Under the pieces are notes generated by a model that made no database searches, was not told the origin of the DNA, and saw nothing but the letters and a program-made list of their open reading frames with translations. A DNA stretch of 64,000 bases. Source: Planctomycetota bacterium (GTDB lineage: Bacteria > Planctomycetota > Planctomycetia > Pirellulales > Lacipirellulaceae). Within the stretch, counting starts at the first letter, position 1. Each line of letters begins with the position of its first letter. The stretch lies in contig JABDGM010000010.1 of NCBI GenBank assembly GCA_013286045.1, forward strand, positions 1-64,000. The letters are read 5' to 3'. This document shows, in pieces, positions 34,206 to 44,638 of the stretch. The position numbers were made by a program, and so were the translations under genes.

Positions 34206-35189
34206 TTAGTGGCCAGATTTTTTCTTTCTGCCACGTCCCTTTGGCTGCGTTTCAGGGTCAACTTCATTCCAGAATCGGTGACCAGTGAAGTGAATAAAAA
34301 CATCTTCGAGCGTTGGCTTACCGAGCGTGATCGACTCGGTGCGATCCGGGAACGCTTCGACCAGCCGCGGAATCCATTGATGGCCATTTGGCTGCTCGAG
34401 GCGGACTGAGTTGTCGAGCACCATTGCCGGAATGTTAAACTGCTTTTGAATTTCGGCCGACAGCCCGGCCGGATCCTTGGTACGGATCGTGATCGAGTCT
34501 CCGCCAACAGCCGCCTGCAGGGCATCCGGCCTATCTAGCGCCGCGAGTTGCCCTTTGTGCATAATCGCGATCCGGTCGGCCCGTTCAGCCTCTTCCAGCA
34601 AATGCGTAGTGACGACGACCGTCACGCCGTCGTTATCGCGAACCTGCTCCAGATATTGCCACAAATCGCTACGAGCGCCCGGATCGAGACCCGTCGACGG
34701 CTCGTCCAGTAGCAAAAGCCGCGGACGATGCAACATGCCGGTGGCCAATTCGACGCGCCGCCGCATGCCGCCGGAAAGCTTTTCGACAAGGTCTCGGCTT
34801 CGCTCGGCGAGTCCCAGCCGGCTTAGCATTTCCTCGGCCCGCGTGTGCAGTTCGCGGCCGCCTAAACCATACAGCCGGCCATGGTGAATCACGTTTTCGA
34901 GCACCGTGAGTTTCTTATCTATGCTCGGCGATTGAAAGACCACGCCCAACTGCGCACGAATGGCGCTGGCTTCGCGACGGAGGTCGAGCCCCAGGATGCG
35001 AACTTCTCCCTGCTGAATGGGGATCAGCGTCGAAAGGACGCGAAAGAGTGTTGTCTTGCCGCTGCCATTAGGGCCGAGAATGGCGAAGACTTCGCGCTCG
35101 GCAATGCCCAATGTTAGATCACGAATCGCCTCGTGCTCGCCGTAGCGGTAAGCAAGGTGGGAAATATCGACGGCGGGCGCGCTAGACAT
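34206..35189 (-). CDS. ABC transporter ATP-binding protein of the respiratory operon
   Basis: A 327-residue ATPase: Walker A GPNGSGKTTLF (about residues 39-49), signature LSGGMRRRVELA, Walker B LLLLDEPSTGLDPG and H-loop VVTTHLLEEAERAD. The C-terminal domain ends in a short basic tail (GRGRKKKSGH). It lies 12 bp after coxD and 24 bp before its permease. The two together are an ABC-2 exporter embedded in the oxidase operon. Confidence 0.92.
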   Translation of the reverse strand: MSSAPAVDISHLAYRYGEHEAIRDLTLGIAEREVFAILGPNGSGKTTLFRVLSTLIPIQQGEVRILGLDLRREASAIRAQLGVVFQSPSIDKKLTVLENVIHHGRLYGLGGRELHTRAEEMLSRLGLAERSRDLVEKLSGGMRRRVELATGMLHRPRLLLLDEPSTGLDPGARSDLWQYLEQVRDNDGVTVVVTTHLLEEAERADRIAIMHKGQLAALDRPDALQAAVGGDSITIRTKDPAGLSAEIQKQFNIPAMVLDNSVRLEQPNGHQWIPRLVEAFPDRTESITLGKPTLEDVFIHFTGHRFWNEVDPETQPKGRGRKKKSGH

Positions 35190-35201
35190 ACAGTGCGACG
35201 A

Positions 35202-35657
35202 TCAGTTCGCGCCTTCCCGCTGGAGGTCTTTTTCCGCCGCTTTCAAATCGGACGCTTCGACCTTATGCGGATCGGCTGCATAAACCCAACGCTCCTCGGA
35301 ATACCGCGCATATCCATTGTTTATGCGCCAACCAACATCGGGCACCAACATCAGCCCCAAAAACACGGACATGAACGTGGCCGGAATTGTGAGCACCCAT
35401 TTCCAGTTAGCTTCCCACAACAAGTGCATGAAGAACATGATCACAAGCATGGCCTTCGTGCAGGAAATCGCCATCATCAGCGCGCGGCTTGCCGGCACCG
35501 GCACGTGCGCTCGCCAAAACGGAAAGTACGTGAGGAACGAGCCCGTGGTGAGCAAGCACAACGCCACAAACACGAGCAGGTATTTGCCATTGCCGCCATG
35601 ATGGGCGTGGTCGTGGCTGTCGTGGCCGACTTCGGTATGTTGATCGTGATCAGACAT
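35202..35657 (-). CDS. Cytochrome c oxidase subunit IV-like
   Basis: From the ATG at 35657, 151 residues. A His-rich N-terminus (several His in the first 22 residues) precedes three transmembrane helices (KYLLVFVALCLLTTGSFLTYF, ALMMAISCTKAMLVIMFFMHLLWE, WVLTIPATFMSVFLGLMLVP), as in prokaryotic subunit IV. A charged tail follows. It is 44 bp downstream of coxC and is the smallest oxidase subunit of the operon. Confidence 0.85.
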   Translation of the reverse strand: MSDHDQHTEVGHDSHDHAHHGGNGKYLLVFVALCLLTTGSFLTYFPFWRAHVPVPASRALMMAISCTKAMLVIMFFMHLLWEANWKWVLTIPATFMSVFLGLMLVPDVGWRINNGYARYSEERWVYAADPHKVEASDLKAAEKDLQREGAN

Positions 35658-35701
35658 AATCGTTAACTTCGTGGTCCGATGGGAGCGGCGAAAAAGCCCA
35701 C

Positions 35702-36715
35702 TTAAAACAGGTATAAGAGCGGGAATAGGAATATCCAAACCAGATCAACAAAGTGCCAATATAGCCCAACGTTCTCTACTAACGTGGCGCGGCTCCGGTC
35801 GAGCGTCGTAAACAGCATCAACGCGAAAGCGATCAACCCCACAATCACGTGGATCGCATGGAATCCGGTCAGCAGAAAATAAGTGCTGGCCCACATCGGC
35901 CCGCCCGGAATCATGATCGGCAGCCGCAACCAAGGATTCTTTTCATTGATGCCTTCGCGCTCCTCGCCCTTCCCTTCCGATTTTCCATCGGCCGTTGGTT
36001 GTTCGTAGGCGGCATACTTCACGACGATGGCCGGTGGAATGGCGCCCGCTTCGGCGGCTTGAATGACCGTTCCTTGATCATGCGGCGGATAGATTTCGTA
36101 CGCCAGTTCGGTGAGCTTTATGACGCCTTCCGGCGAATCCGGCTGATTGCGAACCGCGGTTTCCGCCGCGTCAACTTTCTTCATCACCTCGTCGATGACC
36201 AGGATCCGGGCTTTGTCGTCTTCCGTGGCGTTGGGTCCCTTCGCCGTGAGAGGCGTTTTCAAATCATTAAGCCGCTTCCGAACGGCCGCCGAGTAGTAGA
36301 CATCGGCCTTGTCATACACCATGCCGTGCGGCTTCACTGGGTAAATGCCGTGTTCAAATTTGTGCGAGTACTCGTACATCTTCACGCCCAGGAACACGCA
36401 GCCAAGGAGCAGCGTGAGCGTGATGTACCCTTTGGCCTTGCCGGATTGATTCATCTTGGCGGCTTCGAACGCGAGCACAACCGTCACGCTGGAACAAATC
36501 AGCACGAAGGTGTTGAAGGCGCCGAGCGGTTCGCTCAGGAGCACATCGTGCGGCGCAGGCCACGCAACAGCCCCGAACCGAAGCACGATGTACGTGCCTA
36601 TCAGCCCCGCGAAGAACATGATCTCGGTCGAGAGGAACAACCACAGGCACGTCTTCCCATTGGGAATAGGCAGTGCCGGCTGATACGATAATCTTGGACC
36701 GTGTGAGTCGCTCAT
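35702..36715 (-). CDS. coxC: Cytochrome c oxidase subunit III
   Basis: From the ATG at 36715, 337 residues. The first helix segment ([20 protein letters not shown]) and the last helices ([37 protein letters not shown]) are diagnostic of subunit III. Compared with the usual length near 200, a hydrophilic insertion of about 130 residues sits between the third helix and the GFHAIH helix, rich in Lys, Glu and Pro. The fold around it is intact, so it is an added loop, not damage. Confidence 0.92.
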   Translation of the reverse strand: MSDSHGPRLSYQPALPIPNGKTCLWLFLSTEIMFFAGLIGTYIVLRFGAVAWPAPHDVLLSEPLGAFNTFVLICSSVTVVLAFEAAKMNQSGKAKGYITLTLLLGCVFLGVKMYEYSHKFEHGIYPVKPHGMVYDKADVYYSAAVRKRLNDLKTPLTAKGPNATEDDKARILVIDEVMKKVDAAETAVRNQPDSPEGVIKLTELAYEIYPPHDQGTVIQAAEAGAIPPAIVVKYAAYEQPTADGKSEGKGEEREGINEKNPWLRLPIMIPGGPMWASTYFLLTGFHAIHVIVGLIAFALMLFTTLDRSRATLVENVGLYWHFVDLVWIFLFPLLYLF

Positions 36716-36746
36716 ATTTAAATCGATAAATCGGAAGTTTGCGTAA

Positions 36747-37670
36747 TTATACGGCAACCATTAACAGTAGCCCCATCCAGCAAACCAAATACAATAAGCT
36801 GGCTCGCAACAACCGGCGGGCCGAAAAATCATCGCGTCGGAATAAAAACAGGACCGAAGCCGCGAGCTGCATAACGCCGAGCATCAAGGTCCAAAAGACG
36901 TAGATCGTGGGGCTGCCGGCCCAAGGCGTCATCGCCGGCACGAGGCTAACAGGGATCAAGGCCAGGGCGCCGATAACCGCTTGTGCCCCTGCCCGCAAAC
37001 CAGTGGGTTCGACGACCGTCAGCATGCGGTGGCCCGCCCGAACGTATTCGCCGCGGTACAACCACGCGATCGCCATAAAATGTGGGAACTGCCACAGGAA
37101 CATCACGCCGACGAGAGCAAGCGCTCGCATATCGATCGCAGCGCCGGTGGCCGTCCAACCAATAAGAATCGGCGACGCCCCGCTCACAGCGCCCACCGTA
37201 GTGTTCAACGGTGACCGCGTCTTTAGCGGCGTGTAGGCCAGAACATAAATCAACCAGGTTGCAAGAGCGACGCCGGCTGTCGTTAGGCCGACGGTAAACG
37301 CAAGCTCGGGCAGCCCGATGGCGAGCGTTATCACGCCGAACCAAATCACTTGTCGCGAGGTGAGGCGACCCGCCGGCAGTGGGCGAGTCGCCGTTCGTGT
37401 CATGAGTGCGTCGGTCGATTGCTCCCACCATTGATTGAACGCCCCCGCGCTGGCAGCGACCAATGCCGCTCCCATCACCGCGTTCAACAATACTACTGCA
37501 GCAATGCCGGACGGAGCAGCAAGGTGCGCCGCGACGACGATCGTGACCAGCTCGAGCATCACGATCCGCGGCTTTGTGAGCTCGACGTAATCGCGGACGC
37601 GGGCCGCCCAACTCGCGCGATCGCGAGTGGAGGCGAGCGAAACCCCGGCAGTGCTGGTAAGGCGACTCAT
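36747..37670 (-). CDS. ctaB: Protohaem IX farnesyltransferase (haem O synthase)
   Basis: A 307-residue UbiA-type prenyltransferase with about eight transmembrane helices. The first Asp-rich motif is visible as [15 protein letters not shown] followed by RPLPAG, and [11 protein letters not shown] near the N-terminus is typical of CtaB/CyoE. It adds a farnesyl group to haem B to make haem O, the precursor used by CtaA, whose gene overlaps it by 4 bp. It supplies the haem A route for the oxidase of this operon. Confidence 0.92.
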   Translation of the reverse strand: MSRLTSTAGVSLASTRDRASWAARVRDYVELTKPRIVMLELVTIVVAAHLAAPSGIAAVVLLNAVMGAALVAASAGAFNQWWEQSTDALMTRTATRPLPAGRLTSRQVIWFGVITLAIGLPELAFTVGLTTAGVALATWLIYVLAYTPLKTRSPLNTTVGAVSGASPILIGWTATGAAIDMRALALVGVMFLWQFPHFMAIAWLYRGEYVRAGHRMLTVVEPTGLRAGAQAVIGALALIPVSLVPAMTPWAGSPTIYVFWTLMLGVMQLAASVLFLFRRDDFSARRLLRASLLYLVCWMGLLLMVAV

Positions 37671-38680
37671 ATGGCGGCCCCCAATTCGCGTCGGACGACG
37701 AGCGGAAGTGGAGATTCAATGAGCAGTCGTTGGGCGTACAGCGCTAGCGCGACGGCGGCCCCTAATATCAGTGAGCCGACGGCGACGTGTGCCGTGACAA
37801 TGTGCGTTTGCGTCCAACCGCCTTGAATCACCGCGACACTCTGGGGTGAAATCCAATGACTGGCCCACGTGGGCACGGCGAATTTCACGATCCAAGTGCT
37901 CGCGCCGAGCACGATCTGCAAAACGACCAATCCCACCAGGGCCAGCGAAAGATTGCGCAATCGGGGAACTTGCCGGGCACGCGTCTGAATGATCCAAGCC
38001 ACACCGATGATGTGCAGCGTGAGAATGGCCGCCAAGAACAAGTGAAACCGCACAGCCAACATGAACGTATCAGGCTGGGCATCGACCGGAACGTGACGGA
38101 CGACCGCGCCCAGAACGAGTTGTAAGTAGGCCAGCACTGCGACAACCAGCGTCAGCCGTCGGATGATCCCAGCGCCATCGGTCGGCGATGAATCTGTTGC
38201 GCGGAGCCAACTGCGCGAAGTGAAAACAGCCATCGCGACGGTGACCGCGAAGAATGCGGGACCGGTGCAGCCATGCAACATCGCGAGCGTTCGCTCGTCG
38301 AGCAACACGCGCATACCACCCAGCACACCTTGAAGGATGACCAGTGCCAGCGCGGCGAAACCGATTCCCTTCATCCAGCGACGATTTTCATTCCGCAGAA
38401 TGAGCACGAGCAAACCGATCGTCAGCATGCCGACGGTGGAGGCCAAAAGCCGATGACCGTGTTCGATGAACAAATCCCAAGGCCCAAGCAGCCAGGTTTG
38501 CCACGGATACAAGAACAAATTGTAGCCGTAGGTATTCGGCCAATCGGGAACCGCCATGCCCGCGTCGGTAGTCGTCACCAAACCGCCGATCCAAAGTAGC
38601 GGAAACGTTGCGCACGCCAGCACCACGGCCCAGCGGTGGGTCCAGGTGGAGTAGCCAGCGAGTGGTTCCGAGGCAGGCAT
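37667..38680 (-). CDS. ctaA: Haem A synthase (COX15/CtaA)
   Basis: A 337-residue membrane protein with about eight helices and the conserved His positions of the CtaA/COX15 family: LWIGGLVTTTDAGMAVPDWP, EHGHRLLASTVGMLTIG, MLHGCTGPAFFAV, AVRFHLFLAAILTLHIIGV and VTAHVAVGSLILG. It oxidises haem O to haem A. It starts 4 bp beyond coxA and overlaps ctaB, an arrangement that ties haem A supply to oxidase synthesis. Confidence 0.92.
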   Translation of the reverse strand: MPASEPLAGYSTWTHRWAVVLACATFPLLWIGGLVTTTDAGMAVPDWPNTYGYNLFLYPWQTWLLGPWDLFIEHGHRLLASTVGMLTIGLLVLILRNENRRWMKGIGFAALALVILQGVLGGMRVLLDERTLAMLHGCTGPAFFAVTVAMAVFTSRSWLRATDSSPTDGAGIIRRLTLVVAVLAYLQLVLGAVVRHVPVDAQPDTFMLAVRFHLFLAAILTLHIIGVAWIIQTRARQVPRLRNLSLALVGLVVLQIVLGASTWIVKFAVPTWASHWISPQSVAVIQGGWTQTHIVTAHVAVGSLILGAAVALALYAQRLLIESPLPLVVRRELGAAI

Positions 38681-38684
38681 GCGG

Positions 38685-40457
<1,773 letters not shown>

Positions 40458-40517
40458 GGCGAAAAGTCTTGGTCAGAGGTCTCGTTCTAATCCGTATCTG
40501 TACTTAGTGGTTGCCGT

Positions 40518-41321
40518 TTACGGGGTGGCTTGGGTGATGCGATGCGCCTGTTGCTCGGCAGATTTTTTCGCGAGCCAGGCGTTGAATTCGCTGCGCGGTT
40601 CAAACGTCGCCCGGCCACTCATCTTGTAGTGCCCCCAGCCGCACAACTCGGCACACACAATATCCACTTCCGCTTTCGATTCGCGGCATTTAAACCACAT
40701 ATACTGCTGCATACCGGGCACCACGTCTTGCTTCATCCGAATGTTGGGCAGGAAGAAGCTATGGAGCACATCAGCCGCCTTGATGCTCAGCAATATTTCT
40801 TCACCCGCGGGGAAATGAATCTCACCATCGACCAGAATGATGTCGTCTGGCGTGTGCAGAATTCCATCGGGCCCCGGGTAGCGCACATCCCAATTGAACT
40901 GGCGGCCCGTGATCTCGGCCGTCACCGGGATATCCGGCTTCCGCATTTTGGCATCCGCCCACGCATTCATCTGATAAATGGCGATGAACAGCAGCGTGAC
41001 GGCTGGCAAAATCGTCCACACGACTTCCAGCGTGTGGCTGCCGTGCGAATACTTCACCGGCTCGCGATTCGTTCGGCCGTTGTACTTCCACATGAAGTAG
41101 AACAGCGCGCCTTCCGTAGCGACAAACAGGACGCCGGTCAGGTAGAGAATGAAATAAAATAGCTGGTCGATAACGCGGCCGTTCTCCGAAATATCGCGCG
41201 GGAACGAATGGTTGTAGTACGGCGCAAGCACAAATGTCAGGACGCCGAAAATCGGCACCAACAAAAACAGCAATGCCCAGAAGTGCTTCACGACAATCGA
41301 TCTCCCACTTGCAGGATTCAA
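40518..41321 (-). CDS. coxB: Cytochrome c oxidase subunit II
   Basis: A 267-residue subunit II. Two N-terminal transmembrane helices (LLFLVPIFGVLTFVLAP, LYLTGVLFVATEGALFYFMW) precede a cupredoxin domain with the CuA site: His near 188 (DVLHSFF), then Cys223, Glu225, Cys227, His231 and Met234 in a CAELCGWGHYKM segment. No cytochrome c domain is fused, so electrons must arrive from separate carriers. It opens the oxidase part of the operon. Confidence 0.96.
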   Translation of the reverse strand: MNPASGRSIVVKHFWALLFLLVPIFGVLTFVLAPYYNHSFPRDISENGRVIDQLFYFILYLTGVLFVATEGALFYFMWKYNGRTNREPVKYSHGSHTLEVVWTILPAVTLLFIAIYQMNAWADAKMRKPDIPVTAEITGRQFNWDVRYPGPDGILHTPDDIILVDGEIHFPAGEEILLSIKAADVLHSFFLPNIRMKQDVVPGMQQYMWFKCRESKAEVDIVCAELCGWGHYKMSGRATFEPRSEFNAWLAKKSAEQQAHRITQATP

Positions 41322-41366
41322 ACCGCGGCGCCGAACGCAATACGAAGGCGCGTGTCCGATTCCTGC

Positions 41367-42680
41367 CTATTCGCCCGTACTTACCTCAGACGCGTTGATT
41401 GGCCGCTTTTGCGGCAAGCTCGCGGGTTCGAACGGTAACGAATGAACGTAATCTACAATCTGCCAAATTTCTTTTTGAGTTAGCGTGCCTTGGGCGCCCT
41501 CGCCGGCAGGACCGCTCGCCGGCATCGGCGTGCCGGGGATGCCCGACGAAATACGCCAGAAAACGTCGATCGGGCGCCGACCGCCGCGAAATACGCCTTC
41601 GCGCAAATTTCGAGGAATCGCGTTGCGCGGCAGCAGTAAGCTGCTGAGCAGCGCGTGACGCTCGTTGAATTCCTTCTGAGCATCAACAATCTGTTGCCGA
41701 ATTTGAGTTGCGTCATCCCCCTGCGCTTTAGCCAAATCAGTCTTGAGTGAGGCGATCTGCCCGATCTTATCGTCCGTCGCTTTGAAGAAGTCGTTGATCG
41801 CTTTGTTCCAAACGTCGTAATCGTCTTGCTGTCCGTCGCCCAGCGCGGTCGGACCATGGCACTTCACGCAGTTGGCGCGAGTGCCGTAGAAGAGCTCACG
41901 GCCGGCTTTCACAGAGGCCTCGAGCTCTTTCGCCGGTCGGTTATCCGGCGGAATCGAGGCGTCCTCCGGATTGATAACCTGCTCCTTCGCGCCGTTCCAT
42001 GATTCCATGATCGGGCCAAGCATATCTTGCATTACTAGTTTTTGAACTGCCGGATCATTGGCGGGGTCAAACTTGTCGCCCGCGTTCAACTCGACGGATG
42101 CATGATCCTCAAGGAGCCGTTCCATTTGTCCGCGAATGCTGAGGTACTTCACATATTCCACCAGTGCGGCAACTTCATCCGGCGGCAACAATGCGAACGA
42201 CGGCATCGCCGTGCCCGGGATCCCTTCGTGCAACGTTTTCGTCAAATCGAGGTTGGTCGGCTCTGCAGCGGTGTAGGTGCTTTTGAACTTAAAGACGCCC
42301 ATTCGATAATCGCGAGGATACGGGTTGAGCACCGCCGCCGTCGGCCCGCGGCCGTCGCCCGAAATGCCGTGGCAATGCACGCAATGGCGACGATATAGAC
42401 CATGCTTCGCCCCAACCTTGTCGCTCCACACTGGCCCGGCGGCCATATCTAACTTTTTCTGATCGAGCCCAGTCTCTTTAAGTGCGATTGGCTCGTCTGG
42501 CGTGCCGAACATCGCGCCGAGAATATTCGCAATTGCCTGCTGATGCTCCGGCGCGATTTGTTTCGCAACCACGTTCGTCATGTTCAACCGGAACGGCGGC
42601 GGATCGCTCTTCCCACAACCGACCAATGCCGCAGTAGCGGTGACAAGTGCCAAGGCTCGCATTGAATATCTATCGTTCAT
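41367..42680 (-). CDS. Dihaem c-type cytochrome lipoprotein
   Basis: From the ATG at 42680 (GTG at 42695 lies inside the repeat and is less likely) the product is 437 residues. Lipobox ALVG before a Cys near residue 21 suggests a membrane anchor. Two haem-binding sites are visible: CVHCH about a quarter along and CVKCH in the middle. Between and after them lie typical cytochrome c segments (GIPGTAMPSFALLPPDEVAALVEY, ASGIPGTPMP-like). The gene lies between the cupredoxin-like genes and coxB, so it is the likely electron donor to CuA (inference). Confidence 0.9.
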   Translation of the reverse strand: MNDRYSMRALALVTATAALVGCGKSDPPPFRLNMTNVVAKQIAPEHQQAIANILGAMFGTPDEPIALKETGLDQKKLDMAAGPVWSDKVGAKHGLYRRHCVHCHGISGDGRGPTAAVLNPYPRDYRMGVFKFKSTYTAAEPTNLDLTKTLHEGIPGTAMPSFALLPPDEVAALVEYVKYLSIRGQMERLLEDHASVELNAGDKFDPANDPAVQKLVMQDMLGPIMESWNGAKEQVINPEDASIPPDNRPAKELEASVKAGRELFYGTRANCVKCHGPTALGDGQQDDYDVWNKAINDFFKATDDKIGQIASLKTDLAKAQGDDATQIRQQIVDAQKEFNERHALLSSLLLPRNAIPRNLREGVFRGGRRPIDVFWRISSGIPGTPMPASGPAGEGAQGTLTQKEIWQIVDYVHSLPFEPASLPQKRPINASEVSTGE

Positions 42681-42686
42681 CGATTG

Positions 42687-42784
42687 GTTAACCACTGAGG
42701 CACGGAGTTCACGGAGACCCGATTGGATATTCCACGAACTTTATTCCAGCCCAATAACTCGGTGACCTCGGTGTTCTCTGTGGC
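42687..42784. repeat. Dispersed palindromic repeat
   Basis: The left arm GTTAACCACTGAGGCACGGAG (continuing TTCACGGAGA) and the right arm with AACTCGGTGACCTCGGTG and TTCTCTGTGGC are imperfect inverted copies of each other, about 40 bp apart. The same arms occur at 59979-60130. It fills the gap between the dihaem cytochrome gene and the cupredoxin-like gene, and overlaps the former's upstream region. Confidence 0.7.
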
Positions 42785-42801
42785 AAAAACAAACTATCGG
42801 A

Positions 42802-43704
42802 TTACAGCCGGAACGCCTTCGCTGGCACTACGACTTTTAGTTCTTTCACATCATCCGGCTTGAGCGTGACCGCGACGCGGCCACGGTTCGACCACTTTAC
42901 ATCCGGTGCATCCGGCGTCGTGCCCACCAGGCCGTTGCCCGGAGCTGCGCCGCTCTCATGCCATACCTGAAATTCGAGCGGCTCGCCGGCCGGCACGTTG
43001 GCGATCTCGAATTTGCCGTCAGCATCGCTGACCGCAAAGTACCCATCCTTGCGCGGCAGCATGTAAGCCGTCATCCAAGGGTGGATGCTACACGTGACTT
43101 TGTTCGGCACCTGGGCATCCTTCTGCACCTTGTAAGGAATGGCGCCGCCGGCCGGAATCAATTGATTAAATCCCGATCCGAGAATGTTCGTGTTGTGACC
43201 AGTGTTATCGCTGTTCTTGATATCGAGCGCCTGCCCAACCGTGAGCCCCACGACGTGCGTGAGAAACAAGCAATGCTTTTGATCGAACTCGACCCGGTCG
43301 GTCTTCGGCTTGGCTGAATCATTTACCCGCGATGCATCGCGAAGAAACACCACGACATTCTTGATGGCCTTCGAACCCGGCGTGACAACCAACATTTCTT
43401 GCGGTGGGGCTTGGCCATTGATAGTGCAAATCTCCGCTTCTTTTGTCACGTTGTACGGCGGCATCGTGGGCGGATCGCCATCGAATACAAACTGCCCTTT
43501 GATTGTGGCCCAACCCGTGCCCGTCGCGGCAGCCGCTTGTTCGCTACCGGCGCCTTTCGACGTGGCCAGCACATCGCGAATGGCTTTGACGTTCGCCGCA
43601 TCCGCAACCGGCCCCATGTCCGCGCGACCGCTGCAACCGGAGAGCCCAGACAGCGACACCGCCAACATCCACAAAAAGCCACTAATCCCGAAAAGTCTTT
43701 TCAT
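42802..43704 (-). CDS. Cupredoxin-like lipoprotein
   Basis: From the ATG at 43704, 300 residues. Signal peptide with lipobox ending at Cys24 (LSG before CSG). The domain has features of a type-1 copper protein with a carboxypeptidase-regulatory-like end: an SDNTGHNTN motif, a CSIHPWM segment with Cys, His and Met in cupredoxin order, then a KFEIANVPAGEPLEFQVWHE stretch. It parallels the neighbour at 43755-44525 and was probably duplicated from it. It may carry electrons to the oxidase or bind copper, but copper binding is only inferred. Confidence 0.75.
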   Translation of the reverse strand: MKRLFGISGFLWMLAVSLSGLSGCSGRADMGPVADAANVKAIRDVLATSKGAGSEQAAAATGTGWATIKGQFVFDGDPPTMPPYNVTKEAEICTINGQAPPQEMLVVTPGSKAIKNVVVFLRDASRVNDSAKPKTDRVEFDQKHCLFLTHVVGLTVGQALDIKNSDNTGHNTNILGSGFNQLIPAGGAIPYKVQKDAQVPNKVTCSIHPWMTAYMLPRKDGYFAVSDADGKFEIANVPAGEPLEFQVWHESGAAPGNGLVGTTPDAPDVKWSNRGRVAVTLKPDDVKELKVVVPAKAFRL

Positions 43705-43754
43705 CTTATTTGTCAATCGCCAACGATACTCCATTCGCCCGAAACTCGCGGCGG

Positions 43755-44525
43755 CTACTTCAACGCGCTCGCGGGCACTTTGATGTCGCCCAAGTCGAGC
43801 GTTTTTCCCGCTTCGATGTTCAGCTCCGCACGGCCTTTCTTATCTGTCGCGCCGCCCTTCAGCTTCACGTTCTTCAAATAGCCGCCTGCCTCGTGCCAAA
43901 ACTGGAACTCGTGCTTGCCGGCCGGGATATCTTTGATTTCAAACGTGCCGTCCTCTCCAGTCGTTGCCGTGTACGGATGATCCTGCACGAGAATCCACGC
44001 TTTCATGAACGGGTGGATGTTGCATGCGATTTCGGTCGGCAACGCTCCGCCGGTGCTCACTTTCACTTTGGCATCGCTGTTCGAAGGAATCACTTGATTG
44101 AACGACAGCACATTCACGTTCGTGTTGTGCCCGACCGGATCTGAATTCTTGATATCGAGCGTCTGCCCAATTCGCGCCAGGACCGCGTGTGGATGAAACT
44201 CGCACCCGTTGTTATCGAGTGTGACTGGTTCCGCTTCCTTGGACGCATACTCTGGATTTATGTCGATTTTCTGCCCCGCCGGCACTCGCAAGTACACAAA
44301 CACGTTTTCTAGCGCATTGTCTTTGCCGACAACGATCGAGTTATTCACCGGCATCTTGTCGATGCAAAATTGGTCCTTGGTGACGACCAGCGGCGCGGGC
44401 TTGGCAGGCGTGCCATCGACGACGATCCGACCCTTGATCGAACCCCAATCGGCCGCATTGGAAGTAGCGGCGAACGTTGCAACGCAAATCGCACCGACGG
44501 CAATGGCTTTAAAAGTGTTATTCAT
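43755..44525 (-). CDS. Cupredoxin-like periplasmic protein
   Basis: A 256-residue protein with a signal peptide (cleavage near Ala25). It shows VGHNTNVNV with His133, and CNIHPFM with Cys168, His171 and Met174, the ligand set of type-1 copper proteins. An additional CEFHPH (Cys108, His111, His113) lies earlier. The end has FEIKDIPAGKHEFQFWHE, a carboxypeptidase-regulatory-like strand. It follows the octahaem cytochrome gene by 113 bp and precedes its paralogue. Electron transfer between the complex and the oxidase is plausible (inference). Confidence 0.78.
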   Translation of the reverse strand: MNNTFKAIAVGAICVATFAATSNAADWGSIKGRIVVDGTPAKPAPLVVTKDQFCIDKMPVNNSIVVGKDNALENVFVYLRVPAGQKIDINPEYASKEAEPVTLDNNGCEFHPHAVLARIGQTLDIKNSDPVGHNTNVNVLSFNQVIPSNSDAKVKVSTGGALPTEIACNIHPFMKAWILVQDHPYTATTGEDGTFEIKDIPAGKHEFQFWHEAGGYLKNVKLKGGATDKKGRAELNIEAGKTLDLGDIKVPASALK

Positions 44526-44638
44526 GTAGAAGTCTCATTCTTCTTCAGGCCCGCGGGCCATCATCAATCGGTCAACCGTCGTGGTCATGCCTTGCGAGCC
44601 GTCATGATCCTCGCGACAAACGAACTACCCTTCAAATC

